Source: Hordeum vulgare subsp. vulgare
Lineage: Eukaryota > Streptophyta > Magnoliopsida > Poales > Poaceae
Reading direction: 5' to 3'
Assembly (NCBI RefSeq): GCF_904849725.1
Contig: NC_058518.1
Coordinates: 412,307,081-412,371,080, forward strand
Length of the DNA: 64,000 nucleotides
The position numbers and the translations under genes were made by a program. Below the pieces are notes generated by a model. That model worked only from the letters and a program-made list of their open reading frames with translations, ran no database searches and was not told the origin of the DNA. Below are positions 12,486-23,531 of this stretch, in pieces (positions within the stretch are counted from its first letter, which is position 1; each line of letters begins with the position of its first letter).

Positions 12486-15328
12486 CTAAGTCACCTCGAT
12501 GGGGATATGAATCTCCCCAACAATCAACTCATACTTCATCTTAAAACGAGGAATAGGACATTCAAAGCTCCCAATAAGAATCGATGAAGTTTTTTCGATG
12601 GCATTGATGCAATGTACTTGATATCGTTTCTTCGGAAAGTGCACTGTATGCTCATTACCGTTGACATGGAAGGTGACATTGCCTTTGCTGCAATCTATAA
12701 CAGCCCTTGCGGTGTTTAAGAATGGTCTTCCAAGAATGATCGCCATGGCATCATCCTCAGGAATATCCAGGATAACAAAGTCCATTAAGATAGTAACGTT
12801 AGCAACCACAACAGGCACATCCTCGCAAATGCAGATAGGGAAAGCAGTTGATTTGTCGGCCATTTGCAGAGAGATTTCAGTGGGTGTCAACTTATCTAGT
12901 TCAAGTCTACGATAAAGAGAGAGAGGCATAACACTAACACCGGCTCCAAGGTCACATAAGGCAGTTCTTACGTAGTTTCCTTTAATGGAGTAAGGTATAG
13001 TGGGCACTCCGGGATCACCAAGTTTCTTAGGAGTTCCACCTTTGAAAGTGTAATTGGCAAGCATGGTGGAGATCTCAAGATCTGGTATCTTCCATTTATT
13101 AGTCATGATATCTTTCATGTACTTGGCATATGGAGACATTTTGAGCATATCAATTAACCGCATCTGCAGAAACATGGGTCTCAACATGTCAATAAAGCAC
13201 TCGAAATCCTTATCATCCTTTTTTCTTGGATGGCTTAGGAGGAAAGGGCATGGGTCTCTGAACCCATGGCTCCCTTTCTTTACCATGCTTCCTAGCAGTG
13301 AAGTCATTCTTATCATTTCTCTTAGGTTGTGGGTTATCAGGATTAACCGTAGGTTCAGTCTCCACATCCTCATCATTGCTAGGTTGAGCATTATTATGAA
13401 CATCGCTGTCCATATTGTCACCAGGTTCATGTTCATCACCAGATTGTGTTTCTGCATCAGACGCAGGAATATCATTTGGTTCTTCAGGTCTGACAGTATT
13501 TGGTGAACTTACATGTAGGTTTCTATCATCCTTCTTCTTCTTTGGATGACTGGGTGTATCAGCAATAATTCCTTGAGAATCTTGATCAATTCTCTTAGGA
13601 TGGCCTTCATGATACAAAGGTTCCTGAGTCATTTTGCCTCCTCTAGTAATGACTCTGACAAAGTTGTCATTTAATTCATTGAGCAAGTCATTGTGAGCTT
13701 TATGTACTTGTTCTACCTGAGTAGTAATCATAGAGGCAAGTTTACTCAGAAGCTTCAGATCATTGACATTTCTGTCTACACAAACACTTAAATGACTAAG
13801 CATACGAGTACTTTGTTCCAATTGTGTGCTAACATAATAATTGAAACTCTGTTGTTTGGCAACAAAGTTGTCAAATTATCAAGGCATAGGCTAGAAGGTT
13901 TGTCAAAAGGAATATCACTCTCATTGAATCTACGCAGAGAATTCACCTCTACTACTTGTATCGGTTATCGAGACCATGGATCTCTTCGATAGGCAGTAGA
14001 TTTTTGACTTCTTTAGATCTAATGCCTTTCTCTTGCATAGATTTCTTGGCTTCTTGCATATCTTCGGGACTGAGGAATAGAATTCCTCTTTTCTTAGGAG
14101 TTGGCTTAGGAGGTGGTTCGGGAATAGTCGAAGCATTATCGTTGATCAAGATGTTATTCTGTAGGATTTCAGCTTGTTCTACAGTTCGTTCCCTAAAAAC
14201 ACAACTGGCACAACTATCTAGGTGGTCTCTAGAGGCATCGGTAAGTCCGTTATAGAAGATATCAAGTATCTCGTTCTTCTTAAGAGGGTGATCAGGCAAA
14301 GAATTCTGTAGCTGGATGAGCCTCCCCCAGGCTTGTGGGAGACTCTCTTCTTTGAGTTGAGCAAAGTTGTATATTTCCTGCAAGGCAGCTTGCTTCTTAT
14401 GGGCAGGGACATATTTCTAACAGAAGTAATAGACCATATCCTGGGGACTACTCACACATCCAGGAGCAAGAGAAGTGAACCAGGCTTTAGTATCATCCTT
14501 TAGAGAGAAAGGAAACAGCTTAAGGATATAGTAGTAGCGGATCTTCTCCTCACTAGTGAAAAGGGTGGCTATATAGTGTAGTTTGGTAAGATAGGCTACG
14601 ACCGTCTCAGACTCATAACTGTGGAAAGGATCAGATTCGACTAGAGAGATTATCTCAGGGTCGACAGAGAATTCATAATCCTCATCAGTGATAAAGATAG
14701 GTGAAGTGGCAAACTTCGGGTCGTATTTCATCCTAGCTTTCAGAGATTTTTCCTTCCACTTGAGAAGTAATTTCTCAGCGTCATAGGCATCCTTACACGC
14801 AAGAAAATCTTCAGCTATCTCTCCCTCCATAACATAACCCTCAGGTATATCAGGCAATTCATATTTAGGAGAGCTAGATCTAGCAGGAGCAAAAGCAGGT
14901 TCTATCTCAATAGTATCAGCAGTTTTAGAAGCATCATGAGCATTTGCAGTAACTCTAGCAATATGAGCATCAAGGAATACCCCTAGTGGCATATCAGGCA
15001 AAGTAGTATCTCTAGCAGTATCAAGCATAGCATCATCAGGAAAAATAGCATCTCTAGCATCATGGATAGCAGTATCAGGCATAGCATTTCTAGCAGTATC
15101 AGACATAGTATCATCAAGCAAAGCAGTATCAAGCATAGCATCATGGATAACAGTATCAGACATAGCATCTCTAGCAGTATCAGACATAGTATCTCTAACA
15201 GTATCAGGCATAGCATCAAGCATAGTAGCATCATAAGCATCATCAATAGCAGTAGCATCTCTAGCATCATGTAGCACAGGCGACATATCAAGATTTCTAG
15301 CAGGTGGTGGAGTCGCAAACTTACTCAT
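12486..15328 (-). pseudogene. gag: Athila-type gag-protease of C, broken
   Basis: The frame starts MSKFATPPPARNLDM at 15328 and ends PIEVT-stop at 12486. The N-terminus carries an acidic Asp-Thr/Asp-Ala-Met repeat, followed by gag core motifs (KYDPKF, FSVDPE, FPFSLKDD, WFTSLAPG, QAWGRL, FYNGLTD, PPPKPTPKKRG). The C-terminal part is an aspartic protease with the DLGAG active-site variant and the ILGRPFLNTARAVID flap. Nothing follows the protease: there is no RT. Breaks visible against D: a TAG at 14417-14419, a 1-bp deletion near 13970, another near 13880, and an extra A in the A-run near 13220. It would form particles if intact but cannot be translated through now. Confidence 0.85.
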
Positions 15329-15573
15329 AACTCAAGGTGAATCAAGTGCAGAGCTAGATGGCAGTTCCTTACCTCCCCTCGTAGTTGAGAGCAATACTTT
15401 GGTTCTTGGATCTTTCAGATTCTTCATAGTGATCAGCAGATATAAATCCCAAGTGACTCAGAGAATATAGCTATCCCTCCGAGGCAACGGCGCCAGAAAA
15501 GAGCTGCTGGCAGTCCCTGGCAACGGCGCCAAAAAAGAACTGCTTCCAGTTGCTCAACAATTAGCAATTGTCT
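15329..15573 (-). other. Leader of C with two primer-binding motifs
   Basis: TGGCGCCGTTGCC, the typical primer-binding site of this group (also in G at 59432), occurs twice on the minus strand, at 15519-15531 and 15483-15495, 36 bp apart. The first lies about 43 bp from the LTR end, farther than the 11 bp in G. No ORF lies here before gag. Confidence 0.65.
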
Positions 15574-17256
15574 TGCAATGGCCCACCAGCGTGTGGGATC
15601 GCGGCAGTTTTCGAGGGTACAGTATTCAACCCAAATTTGTTGGTTCGACACGATGGGAGTGAAAGGATATTCTCCAATATTAGCAGTTGAGTCGTCAGCT
15701 CAACCACACCTGAAAGATTAGTATCTGCAAGCAGGATATAAGAAGCAAAGGTAGTATGATAGCAACGGTTCTAGGAAAGAATTTGTTGACAGGGCAGACT
15801 ATTCCTAACTGAAGTAACAATGGCGCCAGAAAAGTATTGTAGCAGGTAGTAGCAATGTAACGAGTAATAGCAGTGGCAAGGAACAGCAGTTGTGACAGCA
15901 GTAGCAAGTAGCAGCAGTAGCGAGTAACAGCAGTAGCAAGTAATAGTAGTAGCAACAGTAGTGGCAGCTGCAGCATGACAAAGCAAGTAACAGTAGCAGC
16001 AACAGTAGTAATAGAAGTAGCAGCAGAGCAAGTAACAGTAGCAGCAACAGTAGTAACAGCAGTAGCAGCAGAGCAAGTAACAGTAGCAGCAAAAGTAGTA
16101 AAAGCAGTAGCAGCAGAGCAAGTAACAATAGCAGTGGGACAAACTCATAGGCAATGGATCGGTGATTTGTTGGATGACATTCATCATGCAACAGTTATAA
16201 CACGCAGAGATATGTGGCTACCTCCCGTTCGTCGATGTGATGTAGGCATGCATTCCGTGTGTAGTCATACGTGCTTAGGGAAAAGAACTTGCATGACATC
16301 TATTGTCCATCCCTCCCGTGGCAGCGGGGTCCAAATGGATACTATGGGATATTAAGGTTCTCCTTTTAATAAAGAACCGGACCAACGCATTAGCACTTGG
16401 TGAACACATGAACTCAAACTATGGTCATCATCGGGAGTGGTTCCGGTTATTGTCACTCCGGGGTTGCCGGATCGTAACACATAGTAGGTAACTACAACTT
16501 GCAAGATCGGATCTAAAACACACATATATTCGTGACAACATAATAATTTCAGATCTAAAATCATGGCACTCGGGCCCTAGTGACAAGCATTAAGCATGGC
16601 AAAGTAGTTGCAACATCAATCTCAGAACATAGTGGATACAAGGGAGCAATCCCCATCAAAACTAACTCGATTACATGATAGATCTCATCCTACTCATCAC
16701 CGCCCAGCGAGCCTACGAATAGATTACTCACGAACGATGAAGAGATTCATGGAATTGGAGAGGGAAGAAGGTTGATGATGACGATGGCGACGATCTCCTT
16801 GATCCAGAGCCCAAAACAGACTCCAGATCTGCCCACCAGGGCAAGAACGGGATGTGGCGGCGCCTCCGGATCGTCAAACGCGATGAACTCCTCTCTCTCG
16901 ATTTTTTTTCCGGGACGAAAGGGAATAAATAGAGCTGGAATTGGGGGCGGCAGAGCCACGTGGGCCCCACAAGCCTAGTGGTCGCGGCCAGGGGGAGGCC
17001 GCGGCCACAAGGCTTGTGGCCCACTGGCCCGTCCCTTCCGGTGGATCTTTGCGCAGGTATTTTTCATATTTTCCAGAAATATTCTCCATAAATTTTCAGG
17101 ACGTTCCGAGAACTTTCATTTCTGCACAAAAATGACACCATGGCAATTCTGGTGAAAACAGCGTCAGTCCGGGTTAGTTCCATTCAAATCATGCAAATTA
17201 GAGTCCAAAACAAGGGCAAAAGAGTTTGGAAAAGTAGATACGATGGAGACGTATTA
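15574..17256 (-). repeat. 5' LTR of C
   Basis: About 1.68 kb, homologous to the D 3' LTR (23546-25004). On the minus strand it starts TAATACGTCTCC, probably a mutated TGATACG terminus. It contains TATTTAT near 16924-16930 at the position of the D TATA. It ends near ...GTGGGCCATTGCA; the end was set by alignment with the D end GTGGGTTATCA and is good to a few bases. It contains a 45-bp tandem repeat and an internal primer-binding-like motif at 15816-15828. Confidence 0.75.
15975..16130. repeat. 45-bp tandem repeat in the LTR of C
   Basis: Just over three units of a 45-bp AGC/AGT/AAC-rich unit (GCAAGTAACAGTAGCAGCAA...). The unit is a multiple of three, which keeps long frames open on both strands (Thr-Val-Ala-Ala type on plus, poly-Leu or Cys-Tyr on minus). 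These ORFs are repeat artefacts. The D LTR has only a short trinucleotide-rich stretch at the matching position (24738-24830). Confidence 0.8.
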
Positions 17257-17361
17257 GTCACTATGAGGAATCTGAAAGATCCAAGAACTTAAATCTTGCC
17301 CTCAACTACGAGGACATGTAAGGAACTGCCATCTAGCTCTGCACTTGATTCACCGTCAGTT

Positions 17362-20017
17362 ATGAATAAGTTTGCGACACCACCTCCTGCTAGAAATCTT
17401 GATATGTCGCGTGTGCTTGATGAGGCTACTTCCGCTGCCCATGATGCTTATGATGATGCTATGATTGATACTATGCCTGATGATGCTATGCTTGATACTG
17501 CTTTGCCACTAGGTGCATTCCTTGATGCACAAATTGCTAGAATTGTTGCTAGATGTGATGATACTTCTGAAACTGTTGATACTATTTAAGTACAACCTGC
17601 TATTTTCCCTGCTAGAACTAGCTCCCCTATGCCTGAATTGCCTGTTATGCCTGAGCGCTATGTTATGGAGGAGAGATAGATGAGGACTTTCTTGCTTGTA
17701 AGGAAAGCTATGATGTTGAGAAGTTACTCCTCAAGTGGAAAGAAAAATCTCTGAACGCTAGGATGAAATAAGACCCGAAGTTTGCTACTTCGCCTATCTT
17801 TGTGACCGATAAGGATTATGAATTCTCTGTCGACCCTGAGTTAATCACTCTAGTCGAATCTGATCCTTTTCACGGTTATGAGTCTCAAACGGTTGTAGCC
17901 CATCTTACCAAACTGCATGATATAGCCACCCTGTTCACTAGTGAGGAAAAGATCCACCACTACTATATCCTCAAGTTGTTTCCTTTCTCGCTAAAGGATG
18001 ATGCTAAGATCTGGTTCACTTCTCTTGCTCCTGGATGTGTGCATAGCCCCCAGGATATGGTCTACTACTTCTCTGAAAAATATTTCCCTGCCCATAAGAA
18101 GCAAGCTGCCTTGCAGGAAATATACAACTTTGCTCAAGCTGAAGAACAGAGTCTCCCACAAGCTTGGGGGAGGCTCATCCAGCTAGTGAATGCTTTGTGT
18201 GATCACCCTCTTGAGAAGAATGAAATACTTGATATCTTCTATAATGGACTTACTGATGCTTCCAAAGACCACCTAGAGAGTTGTGCTGGTTGTGTTTTTA
18301 GGGAACGAACTGTAGAACAAGCTGAGATCCTATTGAATAACATCTTGTGCAATGAGAATGCTTGGACTATTCCCGAACCACCTCCTAAGCCAACTCCGAA
18401 GAAAAGAGGTATTCTATTCCTCAGTCCTGAAGATATGCAAGAAGCCAAGAAATCTATGCGAGAGACAGGCATTAAATGTGAAGATGTCAAAAATCTACCA
18501 CCTATCGAAGAGATCCATGGTCTTGATAACCCGATACGGGTAGTAGAAGTAAATTCTCTGTGTAGGTTTGATGAGAGTGATATTACTTTTGATAAACCTG
18601 CTAGCTTATGCCTGGATGAATTTGATAACTTTGTTGCCAAACAACAAAGTTTCAATGATTATGTTAGCAGACAATTGGAACAGAATGCTCGTATGCTTAG
18701 TCATTTAAGTGCTTGTGTGGACAGAAACGTCAATGATCTTAAACTTCTGAGTAAACATGCTTCTATGGTTACTACTCGGGTAGAACAAGTACTTAAAACT
18801 CAGAATGACTTGCTCAATGAGTTGAATGACAGTTCCGTTAGAGTCGTCACTAGAGGCGGTAGAATGATCCAGGAACCCTTGTATCCTGAGGGTCATCCAA
18901 AGAGAATTGAACAAGATTCTCAAGGAGTTAGCACTGATGCACCTAGTCATCCTAGAAAGAAGAAGAAAGATGATAGGAACCTGCACACTAGCAACCCTGT
19001 TGCTGCTGCACCTGAGAGTCCAAACGATGTCTCTGTCTCTGATGCTGAAACACAATCTGTGATAAACATGAGCCTAATGATGATATCAATAGTGATGTTC
19101 ATGTTGATGCTCAACCTAGCAATGATAAGGATGTGGAGATTGAACTTGTTGATCTTGATAACCCACATCCTAAGACTAAGAGATACGATAAGAATGACTT
19201 CACTTCTAGGAAGCATGGTAAAGAAACGGAACCATGGGTTCAGAAACCTATGCCCTTTCCTCCCAAACCATCCAAGAAAAAGGATGATGAGGATTTTGAG
19301 CGATTCGTTGAAATGATCAGACCTGTCTTTCTGCAAATGCATTTGACAGATATGCTCAAAATGTCTCCGTATGCTAAGTACATGAAAGATATTGTGACTA
19401 ATAAGAGGAGGATACCTGAGGTTGAGATTTCCACCATGCTCGCTAATTATACCTTCAAGGGTGGAACTCCTAAGAAACTAGGTGATCCCGGTGTGCCCAC
19501 TATACCTTGCTCCATTAAAGGCGACTACGTTAGAACTGCGTTATGCGACCTTGGAGCCGGTGCTAGTGTTATGCCTCTTTCTCTTTATCGTATGCTTGAA
19601 CTGGATAAGTTGACACCCACTGAAATCTCTCTGCAATTGGCTGACAAATCAATTGCTTTCCCTATCGGCATTTGCGAGGATGTGCCTGTTGTGGTTGTTA
19701 ACGTCACTATCTTAACAGACTTTGTTATTCTAGATATTCCCGAGGACGATGCCATGGCAGTCATCCTTGGAAGACCCTTTTTAAACACCGCACGGGCTGT
19801 TATAGATTGCAACAAAGGCAATGTCACTTTCCATGTCAACGGTAATGAGCATACGGTGCACTTTCCAAAGAAACAATATCGAGTACATTGCATCAATGCT
19901 ATCGAAAAGACTTCATCGATTCTTATTGGGAGCTTTGAATGCCCTATTCCTCCTGTTAAGATGAAGTATGATTTGCTTGTTGGGGAAATACACATCCCCA
20001 TTGAGGTAACCTATTGA
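17362..20017 (+). pseudogene. gag: Athila-type gag-protease of D, broken
   Basis: The start was chosen at the ATG at 17362 (MNKFATPPPARNLDM) because it matches the C start. The frame runs through gag (FSVDPE, FPFSLKDD, QAWGRL, FYNGLTD, PPPKPTPKKRG) and a C-terminal aspartic protease. In the intact 19133-20017 segment the protease has DLGA at residues 139-142 and ILGRPFLNTA at 211-220. The usual retropepsin D-S/T-G is here D-L-G. The frame ends at TGA with no RT downstream. Breaks: TAA at 17587-17589, a 1-bp deletion near 17670, TAA at 17767-17769, and a 1-bp deletion near 19057. The N-terminal acidic repeat is much shorter than in C. Confidence 0.87.
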
Positions 20018-20567
20018 CTGTTCGAAAATTCTCCGTTCTCTTTCGCGATTCGGAAAAGTTTGTCAAGGAGACTTGATCAACCTCATTAACGGATTTCTTT
20101 CGATGACCATGAGATGGATGAATCGAGGAGTCACAAACCTCTGTTCCAAGCTTTCACCTTCGGTTGCTTAGAAGAAAAATGATAGATTTAGTTTAGTTTT
20201 CCCTGTTTTCTGTTTTAGCGTCCCATAGAAAAGTACCCCGAAAATAAAAGTTCTCCGAACGTCCTGAAAATCAAGTATGATTTTTTCTGGAATTTTTGAA
20301 AAATACTGAGACGAAGAGCTTGTCTGGGGGCTGCACTAGTGGGCCCCAAGCCCTGGAGGCACGGGCACCCCCTCTAGTGCCTTATACTTCGTGTATTTTT
20401 GCTGCCTTGGTGACCATGTTCTTGAGCTTTGCATGCTAATTTTAGCTGGTCCCAAGTAGTTTTGATGCGTAATATGGCCTTTAGGCACTAGTTGGAGTAG
20501 TTGCTACGAGTTTAGTTGAGCCTTGTTCACTTTTCCTTAGAGTCACTGAAAGTTTCAGAAAAGGAAG
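20018..20567 (+). other. Spacer between protease and accessory ORF of D, with LTR-like segment
   Basis: About 550 bp. The part at 20235-20385 resembles the start of the D 3' LTR (23675-23825): both have AATAAAAGTTCTC, then a CCTGAAAAT/CCTAAAATT segment, then TGAAAAATAC, then a GC-rich block with GTGGGCC. The segment just before the ORF2 ATG is GTTTCAGAAAAGGAAG, giving an acceptor-like CAG 10 bp upstream. About 200 bp present in the C spacer, including its donor-like site, is missing here. Confidence 0.55.
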
Positions 20568-21590
20568 ATGTTCAGGAGAAACTATCACGGTGGTTCCTCA
20601 AGCAAGAGAGGTCCCCGTCTTGCGATTCGGGAGCCCGTGCCTTACCAACCAAGGGACGCGCAGGTACAACCATGTGAATGGCCTTCTGATGAATTTATGA
20701 TTGAGGCAGGTTTCAAAGATGAGTTTGATGCACTTGTTCGCAATGTCGGACTCGAAGAATTCATCTCCGATAAATGTGAACAGTATGTCGCTCTCACTGC
20801 CTCTTTTGTTCGTAGATTCAAATTTTCAGCTGGCCGTGATACATCCGTACTGTTCGATCTCTATGATAAATCGTATACCATGGATTTAGAGGATTTCAAT
20901 AGAATTATCAAGATACCTATTTGGGGTAGTCTCAATGATCCTCCTAAATCTTTGGTTAGAGATTTTTTCTCTGGTATAATTGTTGGAGAAACTAGAGATA
21001 TTACACACGCTACCATGGGGAGTATTCATTTTCCTGCCTTGCATTATTTTGCCCTCTTCATAGGCAGATGCATTAATGGAAAGATTGAGCATTGTCACCT
21101 CTGTGCACCCGACCTTAGTTTTCTTAAGAGCGCAGTAACGGGTGCTAAAAGTTTCAACATGGGAGCTATTATAGCAAGGAGGCTGAATAATAATGCTAAT
21201 GAAGGGGGCTTCTTTGGTGGGATATATGCCACTCGCATAGAAAAGTTTCTTGGAGTACCCATCCGCGAAGGAGATCCCCCGCTCCATACAGCTTTCCTTG
21301 ATTGTGCCGCTTTGACACGCTATCAGTTCCTTGAGAGGGATGATGAATCCCTCCTATACCGTTTAATATTAAACCGGCAGCGTGTTTTCCATATTGCCCT
21401 TCCTACTCCTGCCTTCTTTGACTTTCAGGTAAAACGGAGATATTACATAACCAGAGGAGAGGCAGAGGAGTATGAGAGGGAGGCAAAGGCTACTCGCCTC
21501 CGTGAGGCAGCTATTCAGGTAGTGGCTGCAGCGCTCCCATACAACCCCCATTATGATTTTGGGTATCGCCCGGACCATCCATGGGAGTAG
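20568..21590 (+). CDS. Accessory ORF of the Athila-type element (ORF2), intact, function unknown
   Basis: An uninterrupted 340-codon frame, MFRRNYHGGS to HPWE-stop, by far the longest undamaged frame in C or D. It is soluble-looking: no signal peptide or membrane helix, a basic N-terminus (FRRN, SSKRGPR), a conserved CINGKIEHCHLCAPDL segment with three cysteines (residues about 182-193), and a charged helix-prone C-terminus (RGEAEEYEREAKATRLREAA). No RT, RNase H, integrase or protease motif is present. The start matches that of C. It replaces pol in position, following gag-protease. It may be a divergent ATHILA ORF-1-like or envelope-position protein, a link from memory only. Conservation between C and D, and intactness beside a gag with four breaks, suggest real use in the past; the sequence cannot say what it does. 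Confidence 0.75.
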   Translation: MFRRNYHGGSSSKRGPRLAIREPVPYQPRDAQVQPCEWPSDEFMIEAGFKDEFDALVRNVGLEEFISDKCEQYVALTASFVRRFKFSAGRDTSVLFDLYDKSYTMDLEDFNRIIKIPIWGSLNDPPKSLVRDFFSGIIVGETRDITHATMGSIHFPALHYFALFIGRCINGKIEHCHLCAPDLSFLKSAVTGAKSFNMGAIIARRLNNNANEGGFFGGIYATRIEKFLGVPIREGDPPLHTAFLDCAALTRYQFLERDDESLLYRLILNRQRVFHIALPTPAFFDFQVKRRYYITRGEAEEYEREAKATRLREAAIQVVAAALPYNPHYDFGYRPDHPWE

Positions 21591-23530
21591 ACCAACTTAG
21601 GCCAAAATCCTAAGCTTGGGGGAGTACGTGTTTCTCACCGACTTTACATTCTTGCTTATGCTTTCACTTTGTTCGTCGGTGTTCACACTTTGCCACTGTA
21701 TCATCCATGCTAGTTTATTTTATTTTTCTCGTTTTCTTTTCTTGTGTCTGTCTAGTTTGAGAAAACCCAAAAATATTTTCTTGTTCTTCTTTTGCTTGTT
21801 GGGAACTTTCTCGTGTAAATAGTTTTATTTTTTCTTTGGGTCAAGGTAAAAGACCGTGTTTACGATTTTTAGTGGCTCTCGCATGCATACCTGTTTAGTT
21901 ATTAAAGAGCCATATTACTTTGTCTTCTCCTTTGTGTTTGCCTGCAGATTCCAGCGTAGTCCAATGCACGAGCACGCTTATTATTGTTCACATCATTCGG
22001 TCGTGCAAGTGAAAGGCAATAATGACGATATATGATGAAGTGACTGAGCCTGGAAAAGCTGGTATGAACTCGATCTATTTTGTTTTTGTAAATATGACTA
22101 GCTCACTGTTCCTAGTTCAGCTTTGTTGTGAGAGAAACATGTTTGCAATGACAACTTAGAGATCATAGTTTCTGATGCCATGCTTAATTAGCTAGGATCT
22201 TATAATGGTTTGTCTTGGGTGCCAACATGAATTTTGAGATGACTATGATGTAGTGTGATAGGATGGTATCGTCCTTTGAATGATTCAAGTGGCTTGACTT
22301 GGCGCATGTTCACGAATGTAGTTGAAACAAAATCAACATAGCCTCTATGATATTCATGTTCATGGTGATTTATGTCCTACTCATGCTTGCACTCAATGTT
22401 AGTTAATCTCAATGCATTTTGATGACTGTTGTCGCTCTCTAGTTGGTCGCTTCCCAGTCTTTTGCTAGCCTTCACTTGTACTAAGCGGGAATACTGCTTG
22501 TGCATCCACCTCCATAAACCCAAAGTTGTTCCGTATGAGTCCACCATACCTACCTATGTGCGGTACCTACCTGCCATTCCAAGTAAATTTGCATGTGCCA
22601 CTCTCTAAATCTTCAAGAAATAATCTGTTTTGCATGCCCGAACTGCTCATGTGGTGACAGGGGGCTATTAGTATCTTCCATGCTAGGCGTGTTATCCTCG
22701 ATATGTGTTTATTCACTATCATTCACGAGAAAGGGGTCGGTAATTGGAATTCCCAGTTCCATGCTCAAATCGAAAAGATAATTGCAAACAAAAATCCCCC
22801 ACGATTGATGTTGGTATGGACGGTACCCAAGGATTCGGCTAGCCGTGGAGTGTGATTGATTGGTGGTGGGGGAGTCAAAACTTTACTTTTCTGTTTGGGA
22901 ACCGCCTATAGCATGTGTAGCGTGGAAGATGTTGAGAAATCTTAGTCATTACGTTGACAATGAAAGCATGCCACCCAAAATTATTATCTCTTTTTTCAAA
23001 GCTTGAGCTGTGGCACCTGTGCAAATCAATGATTCCCTCTGCGAAGGGCATGTCTATTTATGTTCCTGTTGAGTCATCCTCCTCTTATAAAAGCACCAAT
23101 TAGAGAGCACCTCTGTCATTTTTATGCTTTGCTTTTAACTATGTTGACTATGACTCTGACTGGATCTTCATTGCCATGAATTACAATGTTTAGTCAGCCC
23201 TTGGTCTTTGCAGGTGCTCTGCATTTCTGTTTTGCGGTCTCAGAAAGAGCTAGCGAGATAGCATCTATTCGTACTGCTTCATGATTTTTTTGATTGAAGT
23301 GTTGACGTTCGAGACTTATTATTATTTGCTCGCAAGTTGATTATGCCATTGATATGAGTTTACTGTGAGACCTAGATGTCATTTTCTTATGTGGTTTGCT
23401 TGTGATCTTGCTAAAACTCTGGATATGAGTTAGACATAGTTGCAACAACAAGATCAAACAGAGTTCGTCAAAGTTTTTCTTTTGTCTCTTTCAGTTTGTC
23501 AACTGAATTGCTTGAGGACAAGCAAGGCTT
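21591..23530 (+). other. Long non-coding tract between ORF2 and polypurine tract of D
   Basis: About 1.94 kb with no sustained frame, aligned to C over its first 1.5 kb. It begins with TAAGCTTGGGGGAGT (21611-21625), identical to the 15 bases at 23531-23545 just before the 3' LTR. An acceptor-like TTTGCCTGCAG lies near 21938-21948. No structural RNA was recognised. Confidence 0.7.
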
Positions 23531-23531
23531 T

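Larger units (their letters stand above)
9189..17256 (-). mobile_element. Athila-type gag-protease-only Gypsy element C (3' end lost)
   Basis: Read on the minus strand: 5' LTR (17256 to 15574), leader with two primer-binding motifs, gag-protease (15328 to 12486), spacer, accessory ORF (11701 to 10679), and 3' non-coding tract cut at 9189 by A. There is no RT, RNase H or integrase, so it would need a helper. It is homologous along its length to D, which runs on the opposite strand immediately to the right. Its LTR terminus meets the D leader at 17256/17257, so C appears inserted into D. The triad of gag, protease and extra ORF resembles non-autonomous Triticeae Athila families (Sabrina or Fatima types, from memory). 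Confidence 0.8.

Noticed and set aside
15975..16130. Regularly spaced repeat resembling a CRISPR array
   Set aside because: The units are contiguous with no unique spacers, inside a eukaryotic LTR.
15771..16355. Overlapping long ORFs on both strands (poly-Leu, Cys/Tyr-rich, Thr-Val-Ala-rich)
   Set aside because: They arise from a 45-bp trinucleotide-based tandem repeat in the C LTR; they show no codon structure or homology with D.
17254..17260. LTR terminus of C at TGACT (17260) instead of TAATAC (17256)
   Set aside because: The D leader alignment resumes at GTCACTATGA from 17257, so the extra bases belong to D; TAATAC is better read as a mutated TGATAC.
18239..18655. Minus-strand 138-codon ORF
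   Set aside because: Shadow of the D gag; the plus-strand frame has recognisable motifs and matches C.
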